Under the pieces are notes generated by a model. It made no database searches, had not been told where the DNA came from, and worked only from the letters and a program-made list of their open reading frames with translations. 64,000 nucleotides of DNA, taken from Candidatus Schekmanbacteria bacterium (GTDB taxonomy: Bacteria; CSSED10-310; JACPHN01). Below are positions 8,899-16,211 of the stretch, one piece after another. The position numbers and the translations under genes are program-made. How positions within the stretch are numbered: the stretch's first letter is position 1; each line of letters starts with the position of its first letter. Location: contig JACPHN010000029.1 in NCBI GenBank assembly GCA_016188575.1, forward strand, positions 1 through 64,000, read 5' to 3'.

Positions 8899-9108
8899 GG
8901 GCGTCGGCCGAAGATGCATTACAATTGAGGCCCCCACGCAGGGGCGCGATTTGTCGAGCCCGGTCACCGCGGCCGGTAGTCGGGGCGGATCATTCTCTGC
9001 CGGATGATCCCCGGCCCGGCATTGGGGCGCGATGAATCGCGCCCTGCTTACCGAAGCCTGCGGCGGGGACAAGTGTAAAGGACGAAACCGGACATTCGGC
9101 CGACGCCC
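8899..9108. repeat. MITE-like element, copy 1
   Basis: GGGCGTCGGCCGAA at 8899-8912 and its exact complement TTCGGCCGACGCCC at 9095-9108 form 14-bp perfect terminal inverted repeats around a 210-bp unit. The inner part (GGCGCGATGAATCGCGCC, AAGTGTAAAGGACGAA and others) is nearly identical to 27472-27611. Runs of A flank both ends (AAAAAA before, AAAAA after), which may be a target duplication. No transposase is encoded. Confidence 0.8.
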
Positions 9109-9187
9109 AAAAAGCCTGCCGCGGCTGGCGCGGACCAGCGCAGCGGCGGTAGCGGGCACAACGAAGGGGAGCGCGTGGAAAGCTACG

Positions 9188-10237
9188 ATGAAGCCACTAG
9201 TGGTCAGGGTTGGCGCCTTGGGCGACCTGGTGATGTGCACGCCGGCCTTGCGGTACCTGTCGCGGCGGTTTGGGGCACCTGTAGACGTCCTGGCGCGTGA
9301 TCCGGCGCCCGCGCTCTTCGCACAGCTCCCTTTCGTCGGTTCCGTTTACTCGTTGCGCAGCAAGCGCACGCCGTTCTGGTTGGATTGGTCGCAGTGGGGT
9401 GCGGTGCGGTTTGTGGGCGCGGAGGGCCCGCGACCGCTGTTCGTTTTCGAGGACAATCGCAAAATCGACTGGCTCATCGAACGGGGGAGAGCAGGCGGGC
9501 CGCTCATCTCCTTCAGGGACCATCGGCGCCTGGGTAACGAGCACCAGATCGAGCAGCAGCTCCGGCTGTGCGCGATGCTTATCGATGGTGCTCCGCCGCC
9601 GCTGGCGGAGGAGCAGCGCGAGCCATGGACGGAAGTGCGCGTCGATGAGATGGAAATCCAGCGCTGCCGGCGTTTCCTTTCCAATGCGCTCGGAGCTGGG
9701 GACGCGCCGATTCTCGTGGTGCATCCGGGGAATAGCCGCACGCAGCGCGGGCGCGGCAAGGCGTGGGACCCCAAGTTCTGGCCGCTCTCGCACTGGAAGG
9801 TGGCGCTTGCCGAGATTCTGCGGGCGGATGCGGACGTCAGAATTCTGATCAGCGGCGTGGCCGCCGAGAGCCGCATCGCCGAGGAGCTGGTGCGCGCGAT
9901 TCCCGGCAATGCGCGGGCGCGATCGATCGCGGGGGAGCTCGACGTGCGCGGGCTCGCCGCGGTGCTGTGCGTCGCCACGGGGTGCATAAGTATCGACACC
10001 GGCCCGGCCCACCTCGCCGCAGCGGTGGGGTGCCCGCTCGTGGTACTCTTCGGTGGCACGGACCCACGTGTCAATCGCCCCGTGGCCAGAAGGAGCCCGG
10101 TTCAGGTGGTGACGGACGTGCACGGCGGCGGCCCGGAGGACAGCGAGCGGAGCTGGGCCGCCACCCACGACATTACCAGAATCGAGCCGGGTCAAGTGGT
10201 GGCCGCGTGGGAAGCGATCGCCGCCGCGCGCCGTTGA
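9188..10237 (+). CDS. glycosyltransferase family 9 (heptosyltransferase-like)
   Basis: 349 residues. N-terminal MKPLVVRVGALGDLVMCTPA is the hallmark of ADP-heptose:LPS heptosyltransferases. The C-terminal half has VVHPGNS and the nucleotide-sugar site CISIDTGPAHLAAAVGCPLV...LFGGTDP. It would transfer a sugar to lipopolysaccharide core or a related envelope glycan at the inner face of the membrane; the specific sugar cannot be read from sequence. I start at ATG 9188 because upstream codons are repeat DNA (the MITE at 8899-9108). It stands alone, 90 nt before psd, both on the plus strand. Confidence 0.9.
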   Translation: MKPLVVRVGALGDLVMCTPALRYLSRRFGAPVDVLARDPAPALFAQLPFVGSVYSLRSKRTPFWLDWSQWGAVRFVGAEGPRPLFVFEDNRKIDWLIERGRAGGPLISFRDHRRLGNEHQIEQQLRLCAMLIDGAPPPLAEEQREPWTEVRVDEMEIQRCRRFLSNALGAGDAPILVVHPGNSRTQRGRGKAWDPKFWPLSHWKVALAEILRADADVRILISGVAAESRIAEELVRAIPGNARARSIAGELDVRGLAAVLCVATGCISIDTGPAHLAAAVGCPLVVLFGGTDPRVNRPVARRSPVQVVTDVHGGGPEDSERSWAATHDITRIEPGQVVAAWEAIAAARR

Positions 10238-10327
10238 AGAACGAGGCGCGGCGCAGTACTCTTCAGCTCGAGCAGCAAGCAAGCCCCCCGAGTCGGATTC
10301 CGACGCCCATTCGCAAGAGAGCCACCT

Positions 10328-11230
10328 GTGCCTTTTCCGGAACCTGTCCAGTACGTCGACCGCCAGACCGGAACAATCGAGACGGAACGGGTATTGGGAC
10401 GCGGTTTCTTGTCACGGCTCTACCACACTGCACCCGGCCGGCTCACGTTGCGAGTGCTACTGGCGCGCCGGGCGTCGAGCGTTCCGTACGGGTGGCTCAA
10501 CAGCCTTCCGGCCACGGCGTGGCAACTTCGACGGTTCGCGAAGGCGCTTGGGATCGATACGCGTGAGGCGGAAAAGCCGCTCACGGCGTATCGATCCATC
10601 AACGAGCTTTTCGCGCGCCGCCTTAGACCCGGTGCCAGACCATTCGACGCTGATCCCGCAATCCTGGCTTCACCAGCGGAGGGCCGCGTGCTGGCGTACG
10701 ACAGTCTGGCCGGAGACACAGTGGTTCCGGCAAAAGGCGCCAACTGGAGCCTGGGCGACCTGCTCGGCGGCACCACCGACGCGCGCCGCTGGCATGGCGG
10801 CGCGGCGCTTGTGGTGCGGCTGGCGCCGATCGACTATCACCGCTTTCACTTCCCCGACGACGGCGTCGCCGCGCGCTCGTATCGCGTTCTGGGTGCACTG
10901 CACTCGGTCAGCCCGATCGCTCTGGCCTCGGGCCTTCCCATTTTCCCACGAAACCAGCGCGACGTGTGTTTGTTCGCGTCCCGAGGCTTTGGCACCATCG
11001 CCATCGTCGAAATCGGAGCGCTGGGCGTCGGCACGATCCGCCAGACGTACGTGCCTGGCAGCAGTGTGAGCAGAGGTGACGAGAAAGGGTATTTTCTGCT
11101 CGGCGGCAGCACGGTTGTGCTGTTGTTGCAGCCGGGCGTCGCCCGCCTTGACGGTGACCTCGTCGCGAGCACGAGCCGGGGGCTCGAGACGTTCGTGCGG
11201 TGCGGCACGCACGTGGCAAGCAGGGCGTGA
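10328..11230 (+). CDS. psd: phosphatidylserine decarboxylase
   Basis: 300 residues from GTG 10328. Family landmarks in order: the N-terminal GRGFLSRLYH region, YRSINELFARRLRPGARP, SPAEGRV, the DYHRFHFPDDG histidine motif, FPRNQRDVCLF, VEIGALGVGTI, and the self-processing site KGYFLLGGSTVVLL where the chain is cut before Ser to form the pyruvoyl group (GST retained; family consensus LGST). It converts phosphatidylserine to phosphatidylethanolamine at the inner membrane. Length matches the bacterial proenzyme. No pssA or other lipid gene is adjacent. Confidence 0.92.
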   Translation: MPFPEPVQYVDRQTGTIETERVLGRGFLSRLYHTAPGRLTLRVLLARRASSVPYGWLNSLPATAWQLRRFAKALGIDTREAEKPLTAYRSINELFARRLRPGARPFDADPAILASPAEGRVLAYDSLAGDTVVPAKGANWSLGDLLGGTTDARRWHGGAALVVRLAPIDYHRFHFPDDGVAARSYRVLGALHSVSPIALASGLPIFPRNQRDVCLFASRGFGTIAIVEIGALGVGTIRQTYVPGSSVSRGDEKGYFLLGGSTVVLLLQPGVARLDGDLVASTSRGLETFVRCGTHVASRA

Positions 11231-11266
11231 AGCCGGACAGAAGCGGTCCGGGCGCGCGAAAAAAGA

Positions 11267-11343
11267 GGGATGCGGTCCTCGCCGGTCGTGGCGTGAAGCT
11301 GCGCGCCAAGCCGAGAAGGGCTTTTTGGGCGGGACCGCATCCC
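11267..11343. repeat. long-loop inverted repeat after psd
   Basis: GGGATGCGGTCC (11267-11278) and GGACCGCATCCC (11332-11343) are exact complements separated by 53 nt; the loop contains CTTTTTGGGC. It may act as a 3' processing/termination structure for psd or be a small mobile-repeat remnant. Confidence 0.6.
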
Positions 11344-11730
11344 GGGCGGGCCTGATCAATCCAGGCGAAGGTGAATGAATCTCCTACATTGTAGAATTAT
11401 TCAGCAACATCTGTTTGCGGGCGCAGGGTCGGTTCACAGCGCCGCTCGCGCCCACCAAAAACGCGCCATTGAGGCGGCGGCGGCGGTCCACCGCGGGTGG
11501 AGCGTCAACGGCTCTGCCGATAGTCATGCAAGTTGCTTGCCACCATCGCCCGACGCGATCGCGCCGCCATGGTCATGCCGGGAGGCATTCAGAAACAGTG
11601 CGCCAGAGCTCCCACCCCGGCGACCCTGCCTCGGCAAGAGCCGCGGGCCGCGGTGGGGGACAGGACATCCGTTGCGACGTTGCCCCAAGTTGGCGGACGA
11701 TGCGAGGGTGATGGCCCGCTACGCCCGAGC
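11344..11730. other. gene-free intergenic region between convergent genes
   Basis: No supported gene. It includes a short AT-rich patch with the near-palindrome CTACATTGTAG around 11385. The remainder is GC-rich without codon structure. Confidence 0.5.
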
Positions 11731-12366
11731 TCAGGGGGCTGACTGCAGTGCCTCGACCAATCTTCCCTGCGCGGCGAAATCCCAAACGCCTCCATACTCG
11801 ATGTCGTCGACGCGCCATTGACCGCTCTCGAGGACCAGCAGGACCTTGTCCGTCCAGCGGGTTTGCGCATGGGAGCCGGCCGGCGAGACATGGGTAAGCT
11901 CGACAACAACCTCGGCACGATCTCTCAGCAGCGTGGCGTCGCCGACGGATACCGCAGTAGGACCTTCGAAGAGGGATGAAAATAGGTCCCCCTCGATCCA
12001 TGGCGGCTTCTCGCCGGGGTTTTCCGAGGCAAATGTCTCCTGCTCGCGGCGAGCCGCGGCGAGGGCAGACGCCAAACGGCGCGAAATCCGCGGCGCCAGA
12101 CTGCGCATGTCGCGTCGGCCTGGAAGCCCGGTAAAGCCCAGGTCGAGCCGCTCGGCATAGAAGGCTGCGGCGGCCAATCCAGGCGTTTCGAGCCGCGGAC
12201 TTGCCACGCGACAGGCGGTGGTGAGCATGATCGCGATCGCCATGCCCATGGCCACGGCCGGAGCTGCCCGCCGGGTGGCCCTCTGTGCTTGGGGGCGCTT
12301 GCCTGCTCCAGGTCCGGAAATTGAAGATACCGCGAGGACTATGGAGCGGTGAGCGCCCATCGTCAT
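11731..12366 (-). CDS. putative lipoprotein with DUF3828-like domain
   Basis: 211 residues. A basic stretch (KRPQAQRATRR) precedes a hydrophobic segment ending LTTAC, an imperfect lipobox, so the mature protein would begin at Cys and be membrane anchored. The rest, with FYAERLDLGF, LAPRISRRLASAL, GDLFSSLFEGP and a C-terminal QWRVDDIEYGG, resembles small envelope proteins of the DUF3828 type; no activity is known. ATG 12366 overlaps the TGA of the broken gene upstream (ATGA), so the two were an operon. An internal ATG at 12249 is an alternative start. Confidence 0.65.
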   Translation of the reverse strand: MTMGAHRSIVLAVSSISGPGAGKRPQAQRATRRAAPAVAMGMAIAIMLTTACRVASPRLETPGLAAAAFYAERLDLGFTGLPGRRDMRSLAPRISRRLASALAAARREQETFASENPGEKPPWIEGDLFSSLFEGPTAVSVGDATLLRDRAEVVVELTHVSPAGSHAQTRWTDKVLLVLESGQWRVDDIEYGGVWDFAAQGRLVEALQSAP

Positions 12367-12876
12367 CTCGCGGGATCCGTGCCCCGAGCTTCCCGCGCGC
12401 CGTCGAAGCCGTCGATGACCCAGGCGTCGCCGCGGCTGTCGTCTACCACGGCTATGAGGCGATCTTCGCCGGGAAACATGGACACATCGGAGACCTTGTA
12501 CTGCTTGATCGCGGCGAGCGGAGCGCAGAATGCCCCCCCGGCGGCACCGGCGATGCCACCAGCGGCGACGCTAACACCGACCGCTATTGAGAGAAGCCCA
12601 AGCAGGAAGAAGAGATTGCGCTGATTGCCCACAACCACCGACGCCAGGTACGCCTGAGCCACAACGCCAGCGCCCACAGGAGGTTGACCCCGCGGCAACG
12701 ACGAAGCAGGGAATGGTAATGAACCATGTGAAAACGAGCAAGTCGACAAGCCAACCAAGCCGTGTCGTCGGGCCACCACTGCCAGTTGCTCCAATCGCCC
12801 ACGCTTCGCTTGACGCCCCCAGCGCCAGAGCGAGCGCACCGCGAACCACCTGGAATTTCCACCCGAGCGCTGCCAT
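12363..12876 (-). pseudogene. frameshifted small membrane-protein gene
   Basis: Coding potential moves through three frames: MAALGWKFQVVRGALALALG... to FITIPCFVVAAG (from ATG 12876), then VNLLWALALWLRR, then AYLASVVVGNQRNLFFLLGL through to the TGA at 12363-12365. Together they would form one protein of about 165 residues with three or four hydrophobic helices and a hydrophilic tail (YKVSDVSMFPGEDRLIAVVDD). At least two frameshifts near 12665-12715 are needed, so it is either decayed or affected by sequence error. It is translationally joined to the lipoprotein gene downstream. Confidence 0.55.
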
Positions 12877-12924
12877 GTAGCTACTCTACGCGCCGCCCCG
12901 GGCCAGCGCAAGCTGGTCGCGGGA

Positions 12925-13060
12925 CCTACATCCACCGCCCATTCACCGTCGGCGCGACAGTGCCCCGCTCCGTCTCTCCCCGCTGGCGGGGGGGGGGGGG
13001 GGTGAGGTGCGGGGTCTTCGTGATGCGCATTCCGCGCAACTCGCAGTCGACCATGCGGCG
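12925..13060. repeat. dispersed intergenic repeat (family A) with a 15-G run
   Basis: Contains GGGGTCTTCGTGATGCGC at 13011-13028, identical to 55403-55420 and present inverted (one mismatch) at 59987-60004. Upstream lies a C-rich/G-rich arm pair around an uninterrupted run of 15 G (12988-13002) and the TCCACCGCC motif near 12929. Confidence 0.7.
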
Positions 13061-13189
13061 GCTTCACAGAGCCCCTGACACCAGCGCCGACCATCGGTCC
13101 TGTCAATACGGATCCATCGTCCGTCACCCCGGCCCCGACTTTCGCCCGGGGTGACGGAGAAGGCCTGCGCGGCGGGGTGCGGGCGCTCG

Positions 13190-14968
13190 TCAGTCCGCCG
13201 CGATGGCCTCCCCAAGCGCCAGCCGGAATCCCGGTGACTCGGCCTTGATCTCGCCGTCCGCGAACCACACGAGCTTCCCGTGCCGATCATACAACAGCGT
13301 TGTCGGCACGGAGCGCACTCCGAACCGGTCCCTGCAGTCCTCGCTACTGTCGAGCGCGACCGCGAAGGGCAGCTTTTCCTTCGCCACGAAGTCGGCGACC
13401 GCGGCGGCCGAGTCGTCGACGGCGATGCCGACGACCGTCAGGCCCTGGGGACGAAACCGCTGCTGAAGCCCGGCGAGCAGCGGCATCTCGCGGCGACACG
13501 GGACACACCACGTAGCCCAAAAATTGACGAGCACCGGGCCGGTTCGCAGCGCGTCCAGAGCGACCACACCCCCCGGCCCGGAGCGGGAGTAGCCGCCAGG
13601 AAGGTTCGCGGCGAAGGGAACCGAGGCCGGCAGCGGCGTCGGGCTGTCGCCGGCGGCGCTGGTCACCGCTCCTTCCAGCCCGGGCACGTTGGCCAGTGGG
13701 ATTCGCCGGGCCCTCAGCGCGGTCTGTTCGCCGGCCTCGGTCCACACCGCCAGTAGCTCCTCGCCGACCCGCACCACCCGAGGAAAGCCGGCAGCGCGAT
13801 CCGCGGATGTCCGCGCGACCTCGAGCGGCGCCCCGAGCTTGCCCGTCGGACCCAGGCGGCGGCAACGAATCGCGGGCCCGCGGTTGCTACCGGAGGCGGA
13901 GCTCCAGAAGACCACGGCGTTTGCGGCATCGTCGAGCGCCACGGCGACGCGGCCGAACGGGCCACCGGCCGCATCCGCCGTGTCGATCTCGACGGGCGGA
14001 TCGAAGGAGCGTCCGTCATCTCGCGAAAAAGCCACCTTCACCGTCGGCCGGCCGCCGGCGGCGGTGAACCAGGCCACCGCGATCACGCCACCGCGAGCCG
14101 CAATCGCCGGTCCTTCGACGGGGCATCCGGTGATCTGCCACCGGTCTTCGTGGACGGGTGCGGGTTCGCTCCAGCCTTCGCCGCGCCGCCGGACGAACCA
14201 GATATCGCGGATCTCGTCGGCGGTGCGGTCACGGTAGGCGATGACGGGTCCCGAGGAACCGGCGGCGGCCGCCGTGCCGCAGCAATCGCAGACGCGCTCG
14301 TCCAGGACGAGCGAGGTTTCGGCGGCATTGCTGCCGGCGGTCGTGACCCGCAGCGCCATCGGACCCTGATGCGCGGTTGCGCGCCCATCGAGCCAGAAGA
14401 CGCCGAGGCCTGCCCCCAGGGGCGCAAGCGATGCAAAGCCGTGCTCCACGTCGCTATCATCGTCGTGGACGATTCCGAGCTCCGCCCAGGTGCGCCCGCC
14501 GTCAGTGGAGCGCGCGTGGCACAGACCGTAGCCGCTCCTGCCGGGAGCGCGCGTTTGCGCCCACGTCGCGACGAGCGCGCCATCCGGAGCAGCCGCCACG
14601 ACCGGCGTGTCCGCCCAGTTGGCGACGAGCAGCGGCCGCGAGACAATCGTCACCGCTGCGGACCACAGGCCGTGGCGATACGATGCCGTCCGCAGCCGCA
14701 CTGCCTGCGCGCCGCCCGGCTCCAACCAGATGAGTTGTGCGCCGTCCGCGGTCGCGCTGAGCCCCGGCGCCATGGCGCCGCGCGCCGCGGGCGGGTCGGC
14801 GACAGCCGCATCGCCCGCGGCGAGCACCGGCGTCGCACGGAGACATGAAAGCAGCGCGAGCCCTGCGAGCACCGCGGCGGCGCCGCTGCGGCGCCACGTA
14901 TCTCTGAGCTCAGGCGAAGATCGCCTCCTCCACCTTGCGCACGTCCGCTCCGACCGTCGTGTCGGCAT
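13190..14968 (-). CDS. lipoprotein fusing an Asp-box (BNR) propeller to a TlpA-like thioredoxin
   Basis: About 590 residues. A hydrophobic segment ending LALLSC is a good lipobox. The middle 380 residues contain Asp-box/BNR repeats (STDGGRTW, SRDDGRSF) and many W-x-A/G sheets, as in sialidase-type beta propellers. A CDCC cluster (RVCDCCGTAAA) is present. The last 140 residues form a TlpA/ResA-type thioredoxin with VLVNFWATWCVPCRREMPLL, a KEKLPFAVALD stretch and the cis-Pro VRSVPTTLLYD. A periplasmic thiol-disulfide role on an envelope partner is likely. The start is uncertain: ATG 14968 lies 59 nt inside the upstream diiron gene; GTG 14872 would remove the basic N-region. It appears coupled to that gene. 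Confidence 0.78.
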   Translation of the reverse strand: MPTRRSERTCARWRRRSSPELRDTWRRSGAAAVLAGLALLSCLRATPVLAAGDAAVADPPAARGAMAPGLSATADGAQLIWLEPGGAQAVRLRTASYRHGLWSAAVTIVSRPLLVANWADTPVVAAAPDGALVATWAQTRAPGRSGYGLCHARSTDGGRTWAELGIVHDDDSDVEHGFASLAPLGAGLGVFWLDGRATAHQGPMALRVTTAGSNAAETSLVLDERVCDCCGTAAAAGSSGPVIAYRDRTADEIRDIWFVRRRGEGWSEPAPVHEDRWQITGCPVEGPAIAARGGVIAVAWFTAAGGRPTVKVAFSRDDGRSFDPPVEIDTADAAGGPFGRVAVALDDAANAVVFWSSASGSNRGPAIRCRRLGPTGKLGAPLEVARTSADRAAGFPRVVRVGEELLAVWTEAGEQTALRARRIPLANVPGLEGAVTSAAGDSPTPLPASVPFAANLPGGYSRSGPGGVVALDALRTGPVLVNFWATWCVPCRREMPLLAGLQQRFRPQGLTVVGIAVDDSAAAVADFVAKEKLPFAVALDSSEDCRDRFGVRSVPTTLLYDRHGKLVWFADGEIKAESPGFRLALGEAIAAD

Positions 14969-16049
14969 CCTGAAAGCGCTGCCAGGCATGGTTTGGCCTC
15001 GTCGCGTAGCAATACCCGTTGAATACCGCGTTGAGAGTCTCGATATACCATTCTCCCGGCAATGGCAAGAGGAAGCCCGCCCGCTCGGAAAGATGCAGGA
15101 TCTTCCGCAGGATGGAGCCGCCGAACGCAAAGGCGTCGATTCCGAGCTCGGCCAGGTCGTCCTCCAGCGCGAAAACCAGCGGCACCGCCGGCAGGACGTA
15201 GCGGATGCGATTGAAGCGGCTCAGGGGATTGATCTTTTCCCACCGCGTCATCGGAAACTCGGCGAAGTAGTTTACCGGAAGCGCGGTGTGGCGCGACTCG
15301 TCGAGGTGGAAGAGGCGCAGCACCTCCATCCCCGGAAAGTCCGCGATCATCCCGAAGATGCTCAGAGCGATGCCTTCGACGACGATGTTCATCCCGAAAA
15401 ACTTCTCGAGCCAGCGCGCGCGCAGGATCTGCTCGAGCAGGATGTACTCCCATCCCGTGAACGGCGGCACCGGCACTCCGAACGCGTGCACCAGCTCGCG
15501 CATGACCACGAAGTGCTTGGCCTCTTCCAGCACCTGCATGGTCACCGAGGCCTTTGCTCCGCTGCTCTTGACGTGCCTGAGCACGTCCGACGAGACCAGC
15601 CAGGCATAGGCCTCACCGTGGCCGATCGCCGATAGAATCGCCACCATCGCCTGTTTTTCGCGCAGCGTGTACTCCCGGTCGAGAAGCGCGCGAAAGTCCT
15701 GAGTAGTGAGGCGCTGGCGCGCCAGGCTCTCCTCCTTGTTCAACGCTTTTTCGGCCTGGTCCGCCAGGTTTTTTTCCAGCTTCGAGCAGTCGCGGAAGCT
15801 TGACCACGGCGCGTGTTGCTCCGCCTTCCACAGCAGGCGCAAGCTCTTGTCGTAGTGCTTCATGCGCAGCTCGTCCTTCGCGCCCCCGACGAACTCGTAG
15901 TGCAGATCGTCGTAGTCGGCCCTGCGCCCCCCGAGGCCAACGGCACCCATTACGTTGTCCCAGGATCGGACCACATTATTCATCACATCGCTCGCGCGCC
16001 TGTGGATTTCGACCATCGTTCGGTTGACCGGAACTTTCTTGAATCCCAT
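14910..16049 (-). CDS. ferritin-like diiron protein
   Basis: 379 residues from ATG 16049 (GGGAGGCAGGAGC ribosome site). Mostly helical. Two iron-ligand motifs are visible: EEAKH (E-x-x-H) in the centre and DESRH (D/E-x-x-H) about 90 residues later, with HGEAYAWL before, matching four-helix diiron oxygenase/ferritin-like folds. The substrate is unknown; family members include N-oxygenases and fatty-acid-modifying enzymes, which cannot be distinguished here. It ends inside the start region of the BNR/thioredoxin lipoprotein gene, suggesting joint expression. A perfect 15-bp palindromic arm pair lies 49 nt upstream. Confidence 0.75.
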   Translation of the reverse strand: MGFKKVPVNRTMVEIHRRASDVMNNVVRSWDNVMGAVGLGGRRADYDDLHYEFVGGAKDELRMKHYDKSLRLLWKAEQHAPWSSFRDCSKLEKNLADQAEKALNKEESLARQRLTTQDFRALLDREYTLREKQAMVAILSAIGHGEAYAWLVSSDVLRHVKSSGAKASVTMQVLEEAKHFVVMRELVHAFGVPVPPFTGWEYILLEQILRARWLEKFFGMNIVVEGIALSIFGMIADFPGMEVLRLFHLDESRHTALPVNYFAEFPMTRWEKINPLSRFNRIRYVLPAVPLVFALEDDLAELGIDAFAFGGSILRKILHLSERAGFLLPLPGEWYIETLNAVFNGYCYATRPNHAWQRFQDADTTVGADVRKVEEAIFA

Positions 16050-16097
16050 GCTCCTGCCTCCCAATCGCAACGCGGCTCGCGGACACATTCCGCAAAC

Positions 16098-16134
16098 CCA
16101 TCGCTTGATGGATCAGTATTCCATCAAGCGATGG
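16098..16134. promoter_or_regulatory. perfect inverted repeat, candidate operator between divergent genes
   Basis: CCATCGCTTGATGGA (16098-16112), 7-nt spacer TCAGTAT, TCCATCAAGCGATGG (16120-16134). It lies between the diiron gene (minus, ATG 16049) and mrfA (plus, ATG 16212). The central TGGA-TCAGTAT-TCCA symmetry is typical of TetR-type operators. It could also be a hairpin in either leader. Confidence 0.65.
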
Positions 16135-16211
16135 AAGTATCAAGGCCCTTCGCACCGGGGAAAAACGGGTGCGCTTGAGGTGTGGTGGCCGGGCCTGATA
16201 CACTCAGTCTC

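Noticed and set aside
9032-9187. N-terminal extension of the GT9 glycosyltransferase
   Set aside because: Those codons are MITE-like repeat DNA; the family start is MKPLVVRVGALGD at 9188.
12363-13268. One continuous 301-residue minus-strand protein
   Set aside because: Its first half is translated repeat and poly-G DNA; only the C-terminal part matches the membrane protein, which begins in another frame at 12876.
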